Shown here piece after piece: positions 14,772 through 18,991 of a stretch of DNA of 18,991 nt. The notes beneath the pieces were generated by a model. The model ran no database searches and was not told the DNA's origin. It was given only the letters and a program-made list of their open reading frames with translations. Every line of letters begins with the position of its first letter. Position 1 is the stretch's first letter. The stretch comes from an uncultured Erythrobacteraceae bacterium. Lineage in GTDB: Bacteria > Pseudomonadota > Alphaproteobacteria > Sphingomonadales > Sphingomonadaceae. The DNA lies in assembly GCA_946482075.1 (NCBI GenBank), contig CAMLQG010000074.1, positions 1-18,991 on the forward strand. The letters run 5' to 3'. The translations under genes were made by a program, and so were the position numbers.

Positions 14772-15176
14772 ATGACTGGGCCCGCCATTCGAATTGACCA
14801 TTGCGTGATAGCTTCCTCGGATCTCGCACGGAGCGACGCCTTCTACGCCAACGTCCTGGGCGCGGACATCTCGATCCCGATCGAGAATTTCCGGCAGTAC
14901 CGGATCGGCGGGCAGATGCTGAATGTTCACGGGCCCGGACTGCAATCCATCGCACCGCGGGACCTTCTTGCGGATTTGCCGGTGATGCCGGGCGGAAGCG
15001 ATCTCTGCTTCGAGTTTCCGGGCACGGTGGAAGAAGCGCAGGCCCATCTCGCGCAGCACGGCGTGGCAGTCCATGTCGGCCCTGTCGCGCGGACCGGCGC
15101 GCGGGGGGAAGGGATCAGCATCTATTTCCGCGATCCGGATGGATCGCTCCTGGAATTCATAAGCTACGAAAAATGA
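14772..15176 (+). CDS. VOC-superfamily (GLOD5-like) metalloenzyme
   Basis: This 134-residue protein starts at ATG 14772 with GAGGGGAG upstream. It has the vicinal-oxygen-chelate double beta-alpha-beta-beta-beta plan. IDHCVIASSDLARSDAFY (8-25) opens the first half, with H10 as first metal ligand and NVHG (51-54) following. SDLCFEF (76-82) opens the second half, and YFRDPDGSLLEF (118-129) holds the last ligand, E128. This arrangement, with PGGSDLCF and GPVARTGARG, is close to the GLOD5/'VOC virulence protein' group. Such proteins may be isomerases, dioxygenases or glyoxalase-like lyases with a divalent metal. Here it may act on a diol or keto intermediate. It is divergent from the SnoaL_4 gene and 133 nt ahead of the amidohydrolase gene. 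Confidence 0.88.
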   Translation: MTGPAIRIDHCVIASSDLARSDAFYANVLGADISIPIENFRQYRIGGQMLNVHGPGLQSIAPRDLLADLPVMPGGSDLCFEFPGTVEEAQAHLAQHGVAVHVGPVARTGARGEGISIYFRDPDGSLLEFISYEK

Positions 15177-15233
15177 CGGTTTCGCACCGATCCAGGCATT
15201 GAACTTTTTTAAATGGGTGGCTGGGAATTCTCA

Positions 15234-15263
15234 TTGGGTTCCCGCCCCGCGACGTGCTATTCT
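15234..15263 (+). promoter_or_regulatory. Candidate promoter of the amidohydrolase gene
   Basis: TTGGGT (15234-15239) and TATTCT (15258-15263) are spaced by 18 nt, giving a leader of about 40 nt to ATG 15310, which is preceded by AAGGAGAG. The gap after the VOC gene is long enough (133 nt) for separate expression. This is judged by eye only. Confidence 0.4.
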
Positions 15264-15309
15264 GATCGGCAGAATATCCCCTTGTAGAGCACACCTAAGG
15301 AGAGAAGCC

Positions 15310-16551
15310 ATGCTCCAAGCGAGCGACATCGTCGTCAACCCCGAGAACGAATGGCGCCTCGACGCGCCGGAGCCGAAGGGTTGGGGCCGCGACGTCAAGC
15401 AGGGCGCTGCCAAGAAGTATTTCATGGTATCCTGCGACACCCATCTCAGCCCGCCGGTGACGCTATTCCACCAGCGTCTCGACAAGAAGTGGCATGACAT
15501 GCTGCCGAAGATCGAGAAGCGGGATGGCGAGAAGTATATCATCATGCCGGGCGCCCGCCCGGAACGCCTGATCGATTTCGACTACCAGGGCGAAGACGCG
15601 TTGCGCGCCAAGGCCGGCGCCGGCATCTCCAAGGACATGGTCGATGACAATCCTGTAGGCGAAGTCCGCATCGGCGAGCAGGAATTCGATGGCGTCGATG
15701 CAGAAGTGATGTTCCCCAACGGCGCTGCGCTCCTGATGTGGGCGTCCGCTCATAACGAGTTCGTCAACGAACAGTGCAAGGCCTGGAACGATTGGGCCTG
15801 GGAAGTCGCGAAGGACTATTCCGACCGCAGCCATCCGACCGCCTGCCTCGTGACCGCTGACATCGACATGGCCATTGCCGAAGTCCAGCGCACCGCGAAG
15901 ATGGGCTACAAGATCCTCTGCCTGCCCTGCAAGCCGGTGTTCGGCCCGCACAATGTGGCAGACCTGAACTACAATTTGCCGGCGATGGACCCGCTGTGGG
16001 CGGCGATCCAGGAAACCGACATGGCGATCACCTACCACGTGTCGACGGGCCGCGATCCGCGGTCGTCGCGCGGCAATGGCGGGGCGATCATCAACTATGT
16101 CTGCCACTCCCTGTCGCCCACGATCGAGCCGATCGTGAACATGTGCGCCTCGGGCGTGTTCGAACGCTTCCCCGGCCTGCGCGCCGCCACGATCGAAGCC
16201 GATGCCGGCTGGGTGCCGTGGATGATGCAGAAGATGGACGAAGCCTACAAGAAGCACCACTTCTGGGTCCGTCCGAAGCTGCAGGGTCTGCCGAGCGATT
16301 ACTATCGCAGCAACTGCTTCGCTTCCTTCGGTGAGGACGATGCGGCGATCGCGCTGATCGAGCAGTTCAACCTGACCAACAACTTCATGTGGGCGAACGA
16401 CTATCCGCACCACGAAGGGTCCTGGCCGCACTCGACCGAGGCGCTCTATCGCACGCTCGGCAACGGCCTGAAGGAAGAAACCCGCGCGAAGGTCCTCGGC
16501 CTGAACGCGGCCCGCTGCTTCAACTTCCCGATCCCCGACAAGTACAAGTAA
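15310..16551 (+). CDS. Amidohydrolase-2 family metal-dependent hydrolase/decarboxylase
   Basis: From ATG 15310 the protein has 413 residues, typical of the larger amidohydrolase-2 (ACMSD/LigW/LigY-like) proteins; a start at 15199 would lie ahead of the promoter and strong ribosome site. The TIM-barrel metal site can be traced: D43-T-H45 at the first strand (SCDTHLSP), H243 (TYHVSTG) and D364 (WANDYPHHEG, with H367). Family members decarboxylate aromatic or muconate acids or hydrolyse C-C bonds in meta-cleavage products. The usual D-x-H-x-x-E-P start reads D-T-H-L-S-P-P here. Many homologues annotated simply as amidohydrolase sit in sphingomonad and actinobacterial catabolic clusters. It is a single-gene transcript closed by a strong terminator. 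It probably performs a decarboxylation or ring-opening hydrolysis; the substrate is unknown. Confidence 0.9.
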   Translation: MLQASDIVVNPENEWRLDAPEPKGWGRDVKQGAAKKYFMVSCDTHLSPPVTLFHQRLDKKWHDMLPKIEKRDGEKYIIMPGARPERLIDFDYQGEDALRAKAGAGISKDMVDDNPVGEVRIGEQEFDGVDAEVMFPNGAALLMWASAHNEFVNEQCKAWNDWAWEVAKDYSDRSHPTACLVTADIDMAIAEVQRTAKMGYKILCLPCKPVFGPHNVADLNYNLPAMDPLWAAIQETDMAITYHVSTGRDPRSSRGNGGAIINYVCHSLSPTIEPIVNMCASGVFERFPGLRAATIEADAGWVPWMMQKMDEAYKKHHFWVRPKLQGLPSDYYRSNCFASFGEDDAAIALIEQFNLTNNFMWANDYPHHEGSWPHSTEALYRTLGNGLKEETRAKVLGLNAARCFNFPIPDKYK

Positions 16552-16574
16552 GGGGTCGGCGAAAGCCATGAATG

Positions 16575-16605
16575 AAGGCCGGAGCGGCGACGCTCCGGCC
16601 TTTTT
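16575..16605 (+). terminator. Strong rho-independent terminator after the amidohydrolase gene
   Basis: A perfect 12-bp stem, AAGGCCGGAGCG (16575-16586) with CGCTCCGGCCTT (16591-16602), closes a GCGA tetraloop (GNRA type) and runs into TTTTTG. It starts 23 nt after the TAA at 16549-16551. Confidence 0.9.
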
Positions 16606-16649
16606 GTTTGGCGATTATATCAGTCGGGCTCCGGGGCGTGGACCATTCG

Positions 16650-16749
16650 CCCCTCCCCTTCAGGGGAGGGGCGGGGGTGGGGAATCTCCTCTGGATGCAG
16701 CGCCTGAGGCGTCGCCCCACCGCCAACCCCCACCCCTGAAGGGGAGGGG
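16650..16749. repeat. GC-rich inverted repeat between two terminators
   Basis: The left arm CCCCTCCCCTTCAGGGG at 16650-16666 is matched as an inverted copy by CCCCTGAAGGGGAGGGG at 16733-16749. Each arm is itself partly palindromic (CCCCT-TC-AGGGG). G-rich runs flank the arms, and about 66 nt lie between them. No gene is seen in 16552-16861; the region holds this repeat and two terminators. It looks like the dispersed purine/pyrimidine-rich palindromes of sphingomonad intergenic DNA. Confidence 0.7.
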
Positions 16750-16803
16750 AGAACCAGGGGCGCATCCCTCAAATTGAAGCGGATTGCCAGCGCTATAATC
16801 GCC

Positions 16804-16842
16804 AACAAAAAAGGGCGCCGCCGCCGAAGCGGGGCGCCCTTT
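16804..16842 (-). terminator. Rho-independent terminator of the rpsF-rpsR-rplI operon
   Basis: Read on the minus strand, AAAGGGCGCC (16842-16833) pairs with GGCGCCCTTT (16819-16810), with an inner CCGC/GCGG stem and a four-base loop, followed by a T-rich tail (TTTTTTGTTGG). It lies 20 nt after the rplI stop. Confidence 0.88.
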
Positions 16843-16861
16843 GCTGTTCCGTTCGGGAAAA

Positions 16862-17470
16862 TCAGCCTTCGGTCTGTTCCGCGGCTTCTTCCAGCAGTTC
16901 GGCCGGGATTTCGCCGGGCTCGAGGTTGGGGTCCTGTTCTTCGGTGAAGCCGCCGGTATCGGCGCGCTCTTCCTCGAACATGGCGGCCATCACGTCGACG
17001 CCCTTGCTCTGCAGCTCGGCTTCGTCGTCGGAGCGGGCGACATTCGCCTTCACCGTGACGCTGACTTCCGGGTGCAGCGCGATGCGGACATCGAAGATGC
17101 CGAGCGTCTTGATCGGACGCTCCAGGATGACTTGCGACTTGTTCACGTCATGGCCCTGTTCGACCAGCTTCTCCACGATGTCGCGGACGCTGACCGAGCC
17201 GTAGAGCTGGCCGGAGTTGGACGAAGCGCGGATCAGCACCACCTCGGCGCCGGCGATCTTCTCGCCGGCCTTCTCGGAGTCGCTGCGGCGTTCCGCGTTT
17301 TCCTTTTCCAGACGCTCGCGATTGGCTTCGAAGACCTTCCGGTTCGCGTCATTGGCGCGAAGGGCCTTCTTGTTGGGCAGCAGGAAGTTGCGCGCGTAGC
17401 CGTCTTTGACAGTCACGACATCGCCGATGGTGCCCAGCTTCTCGATGCGTTCGAGCAGGATAATCTGCAT
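16862..17470 (-). CDS. rplI: 50S ribosomal protein L9
   Basis: This 202-residue protein begins [19 protein letters not shown] and continues with [16 protein letters not shown] (21-36), the L9 signature at the 23S-binding N-domain. A long charged helix (about 45-75) and the C-terminal domain (about 78-148) follow. The last 50 residues are an acidic tail rich in Glu, longer than E. coli L9 (about 149 residues) but usual in Alphaproteobacteria. L9 binds near the base of the L1 stalk and helps keep the reading frame. It has AAGGAG upstream, 12 nt after rpsR, and is the last gene of the operon before the terminator at 16804-16842. Confidence 0.98.
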   Translation of the reverse strand: MQIILLERIEKLGTIGDVVTVKDGYARNFLLPNKKALRANDANRKVFEANRERLEKENAERRSDSEKAGEKIAGAEVVLIRASSNSGQLYGSVSVRDIVEKLVEQGHDVNKSQVILERPIKTLGIFDVRIALHPEVSVTVKANVARSDDEAELQSKGVDVMAAMFEEERADTGGFTEEQDPNLEPGEIPAELLEEAAEQTEG

Positions 17471-17482
17471 GGGATCTGCTCC

Positions 17483-17707
17483 TTACTTCACGATGTAGGG
17501 CAGCAGGCCCAGATGGCGGGCGCGCTTGATCGCCTGGCCGAGTTCGCGCTGCTTCTTGGCGGAAACGGCGGTGATGCGGCTGGGAACGATCTTGCCCCGT
17601 TCGGACATGAAGCCCTGGAGCAGGCGGATGTCCTTGTAATCGATCTTCGGCGCGTTCTTGCCCGAGAACGGGCAGGACTTGCGGCGGCGGAAAAATGCGC
17701 GGGCCAT
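17483..17707 (-). CDS. rpsR: 30S ribosomal protein S18
   Basis: This 74-residue protein is standard S18: [10 protein letters not shown] (6-15), [12 protein letters not shown] (22-33), ISERGKI-like [12 protein letters not shown] and the C-terminal [20 protein letters not shown] (51-70). S18 pairs with S6 on the central domain of 16S rRNA. Its ATG overlaps the rpsF stop by one base (TGATG), which implies coupled translation and matches their one-to-one use in the ribosome. It lies 12 nt ahead of rplI. The length is normal and nothing is odd. Confidence 0.98.
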   Translation of the reverse strand: MARAFFRRRKSCPFSGKNAPKIDYKDIRLLQGFMSERGKIVPSRITAVSAKKQRELGQAIKRARHLGLLPYIVK

Positions 17708-18075
17708 CAGTCTTCACCCCTTTCGCGCGAGCTGCGACGACGCTGTTCGCGATCGTTCTTGCGCATCATCGCGGACGGACCGCCTTCATGCTCGTCGACG
17801 CGGACGGTGAGGTAACGGATGACGTCCTCGTTGATCCGGGTCTGACGCTCGAGCTCGGCGACGACGCCGGCCGGCGCTTCGATGTTGAGCAGCACGAAAT
17901 GCGCCTTGCGATTGCGTTCGATCTTGTAAGCGAGGCCCTTCAGGCCCCAGGTTTCGGTCTTGGTGACCTTGCCGTTGTTCTGCTCCACGATTTCCGTGGC
18001 GGCAGCGGCGAGCGCGTCGACCTGAGCCTGGCTCAGATCCTGGCGCGCCAGGAACACATGCTCGTAAAGCGGCAT
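17707..18075 (-). CDS. rpsF: 30S ribosomal protein S6
   Basis: From ATG 18075 the protein has 122 residues. I chose this start because [20 protein letters not shown] is the conserved S6 N-terminus and AAAGGA stands 9 nt upstream; an open extension to 18207 is non-coding. The ferredoxin-like fold shows in [20 protein letters not shown] (43-62) and [11 protein letters not shown]6 and S18 form a heterodimer on 16S rRNA helices 22-23. The tail after about residue 100 is charged and short. It is the first gene of the operon, and its leader could carry the S6:S18 autoregulatory element known from other bacteria, though I cannot prove this from sequence. Confidence 0.98.
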   Translation of the reverse strand: MPLYEHVFLARQDLSQAQVDALAAAATEIVEQNNGKVTKTETWGLKGLAYKIERNRKAHFVLLNIEAPAGVVAELERQTRINEDVIRYLTVRVDEHEGGPSAMMRKNDREQRRRSSRERGED

Positions 18076-18202
18076 GGGCGCTGTCCTTTCATCTATGCCG
18101 ATCGCTGGCTTATCCGCGACCATCGCGGGGCCCCTCCGGCTTTCTGCTTTCCTCCGTTTCCGGAAGAAGGGGCGCGCATAGCGGTTCTGCGCGGGAATGC
18201 AA
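18076..18202 (-). promoter_or_regulatory. rpsF leader and candidate promoter
   Basis: On the minus strand TTGCAT (18202-18197) and TATGCG (18180-18175) are spaced by 16 nt, a plausible alphaproteobacterial promoter about 100 nt ahead of rpsF. The leader can fold: CCGCGA-TGG-TCGCGG (18128-18114) is a perfect 6-bp stem, and GGGGCCCC lies just upstream. An S6:S18-binding autoregulatory structure is known in many rpsF leaders; whether this is one is inference. Confidence 0.4.
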
Positions 18203-18243
18203 GGCAATCTTGGCCATTCCGATCACTACGCGATCCGGAGTGG

Positions 18244-18261
18244 TTGACACAGTTGACACTG
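18244..18261. repeat. Tandem 9-bp repeat TTGACACAG/TTGACACTG
   Basis: Two adjoining copies of TTGACACnG occupy 18244-18252 and 18253-18261, about 170 nt upstream of rpsF. Each copy contains a consensus -35 hexamer on the plus strand, but no -10 follows at proper spacing. They may be a binding site or a repeat remnant. Confidence 0.5.
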
Positions 18262-18451
18262 CCCAGGGAGAAAACTCCGGCCCTCTCTTCGGACCCTGTC
18301 AAACTGGCGGAAATGCGGGGAATCGGGTGGCTGCTCATGCGATCGGCATGGCATGGGTGACAGGTTGTAGGACAGCGGAAAATCGCATCGGTTCCAAGCC
18401 ATGGCCCGTCGCCGGTAATGTCTGAGACGGGTGGGAAATGTTCCCCACATC

Positions 18452-18479
18452 CGTCATGCCAGCGAAGGCTGGCATCTCT
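18452..18479. repeat. Palindromic repeat R1 (forward)
   Basis: The core is ATGCCAGC-GAAG-GCTGGCAT (18456-18475), preceded by CGTC and followed by CTCT. The same unit recurs forward at 18601 and inverted at 18949, with a variant at 18509. Confidence 0.8.
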
Positions 18480-18508
18480 TTCGGCCAGGTGCTTGCCCAA
18501 TCACAACG

Positions 18509-18528
18509 ATCCCAGCCTGCGCTGGGAT
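18509..18528. repeat. Palindromic repeat R2 (inverted variant)
   Basis: ATCCCAGC-CTGC-GCTGGGAT is an 8-bp perfect stem. Its reverse complement matches the R1 core with compensating changes (TGCC to TCCC on both arms), so the hairpin is kept. R1 and R2 face each other about 33 nt apart. Confidence 0.75.
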
Positions 18529-18558
18529 GATGAGTGGGCGGGATAACGAACCATGGGA

Positions 18559-18587
18559 ACGTCCGCAATGGGTGGGGAGCGGACATT
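18559..18587. repeat. GTCCGC...GCGGAC intergenic repeat
   Basis: GTCCGC (18561-18566) and GCGGAC (18579-18584) form a 6-bp stem around AATGGGTGGGGA. A second copy seems to begin at the right edge (AACGTCCGC, 18983-18991). I recall this type of unit as common in sphingomonad intergenic DNA, which a genome search would confirm. Confidence 0.55.
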
Positions 18588-18600
18588 CCATCCCGATCTC

Positions 18601-18627
18601 GTCATGCCAGCGAAGGCTGGCATCTCT
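18601..18627. repeat. Palindromic repeat R3 (forward)
   Basis: This unit is identical to R1 over GTCATGCCAGCGAAGGCTGG and the following CATCTCT. Its stem ATGCCAGC/GCTGGCAT (18604-18623) ends 8 nt before the stop codon of the minus-strand GIY-YIG gene, so it forms that gene's 3' hairpin. Confidence 0.8.
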
Positions 18628-18631
18628 CTCG

Positions 18632-18919
18632 TCACAGGATGTGATCGAAAAGATCGTCCCAGCCCGGATTGGCTTCTTCGATCAAGCGTATCTTCCAGCC
18701 TCGCTGCCAGGCTTTCAGTGCTTTCTCCCGCGCTATCGCATCGATCACCGAACCATGATGTTCGACAAGAACCAGACGTTTCAGGCCATATCGACGGCAG
18801 AAACTCGATCCCGTCCCGGCGCGATGCTGCATCATCCGGGCCGAGATGTCGTTAGTCACGCCTATATAAAGTACACCGTGCGGCTTGTTCGTCAGGATGT
18901 AGGTCCAGCCGCCTTCCAT
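18632..18919 (-). CDS. Small GIY-YIG nuclease-like protein (YhbQ/UPF0213 type)
   Basis: This 95-residue single-domain protein has the YIL (7-9) and YIG (18-20) pair of the GIY-YIG fold. The helix that follows holds R28 with H32-R33. Y44 and RLVLVEHHG (48-56) come next, and the C-terminal helix has E65 (REKALKAW) and NPGWDDL (84-90). This is the compact YhbQ/UPF0213 pattern, and all residues normally needed for metal-dependent DNA strand cleavage look present. The biological role of the family is poorly known. No ribosome site is clear ahead of ATG 18919. The gene lies exactly between inverted repeats R3 (4 nt past its stop side) and R4 (30 nt before its start), which hints at a link between nuclease and repeats. 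Confidence 0.88.
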   Translation of the reverse strand: MEGGWTYILTNKPHGVLYIGVTNDISARMMQHRAGTGSSFCRRYGLKRLVLVEHHGSVIDAIAREKALKAWQRGWKIRLIEEANPGWDDLFDHIL

Positions 18920-18948
18920 GCGGGAAAGCTATCGCCCGGTGCAAACAG

Positions 18949-18973
18949 ATGCCAGCCTGCGCTGGCATGACGG
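18949..18973. repeat. Palindromic repeat R4 (inverted)
   Basis: ATGCCAGC-CTGC-GCTGGCAT (18949-18968) followed by GACGG is the reverse complement of the R1/R3 unit (CGTC-ATGCCAGC-G-AGGCTGGCAT) with one loop change. It faces R3 across the GIY-YIG gene. Confidence 0.8.
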
Positions 18974-18991
18974 GGTTAGGGAAACGTCCGC

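Larger units (their letters stand above)
18203..18631. other. Gene-free repeat-rich spacer
   Basis: No convincing gene is seen between the rpsF promoter and the GIY-YIG gene. The stretch holds a 9-bp tandem repeat (18244-18261), three hairpin repeats (18452-18479, 18509-18528, 18601-18627) and a GTCCGC/GCGGAC element (18559-18587), each listed separately. A short open frame at 18210-18425 has no ribosome site and no family character. Confidence 0.6.

Noticed and set aside
15463..16569. 368-codon minus-strand open frame over the amidohydrolase
   Set aside because: It is antisense to a well-supported metalloenzyme and crosses towards its terminator.
16568..16777. Short open frame after the amidohydrolase gene
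   Set aside because: It runs through the terminator hairpin and the inverted repeat, so it is not a gene.
16841..17815. Plus-strand open frame spanning rplI and rpsR
   Set aside because: It is antisense to two ribosomal protein genes whose identity is certain.
18210..18425. Short plus-strand open frame in the spacer upstream of rpsF
   Set aside because: No ribosome site, no recognisable domain, and it covers repeat-like DNA.
18452..18973. CRISPR array
   Set aside because: Repeats are palindromic, alternate in orientation, are unevenly spaced and one spacer position is a gene; no cas genes are present.

Overview
The window looks like a stretch of an alphaproteobacterial chromosome, most likely a sphingomonad (Novosphingobium, Sphingopyxis, Sphingobium or Erythrobacteraceae type). 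The DNA is GC-rich. It has the core order rpsF-rpsR-rplI, an L9 protein with the long acidic C-terminal tail usual in Alphaproteobacteria, and several families of short palindromic intergenic repeats. The genus is inferred; there is no 16S gene here.

About 1-16,550 is an accessory catabolic island of small, often divergent operons. Operon A (minus strand, 6134 down to the left edge) encodes an old-yellow-enzyme/2,4-dienoyl-CoA-reductase-like flavoprotein, a zinc alcohol dehydrogenase, a CHK/ecdysteroid-kinase-like phosphotransferase, an NmrA-like reductase and a second APH-fold phosphotransferase cut by the window edge. A short-chain dehydrogenase (6337-7107, plus) is divergent from it. Operon B (minus, 9000-7148) pairs a seven-helix membrane protein with a secreted seven-bladed beta-propeller. 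Operon C (minus, 11617-9142) encodes a SnoaL-like protein, an EthD-like protein and an acyl-CoA synthetase. Divergent operon D (plus, 11947-14144) encodes a quinone-oxidoreductase-type MDR and a CaiB/BaiF CoA-transferase. A second SnoaL-like gene (14681-14211, minus) is divergent from a GLOD5-like VOC gene (14772-15176, plus), and an ACMSD/LigW-type amidohydrolase (15310-16551, plus) ends in a strong terminator.

Together these enzymes suggest breakdown of an oxygenated, probably alicyclic or aromatic acid through CoA thioesters. Activation would be by the ligase or CoA-transferase, redox by SDR, ADH, MDR, NmrA and OYE enzymes, and isomerisation, hydration, ring cleavage or decarboxylation by the SnoaL, EthD, VOC and amidohydrolase proteins. 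The two kinase-fold proteins raise the possibility of a phosphorylated intermediate, as in LvaA or ACAD10/11 chemistry. The substrate cannot be read from the sequence, and no transcriptional regulator or obvious transporter is present.

From 16,552 to the right edge the window is housekeeping DNA plus repeats: two facing terminators around a GC-rich inverted repeat, the rpsF-rpsR-rplI operon on the minus strand, and a repeat-rich tail. In that tail a small GIY-YIG nuclease gene lies between two inverted copies of a palindromic repeat.
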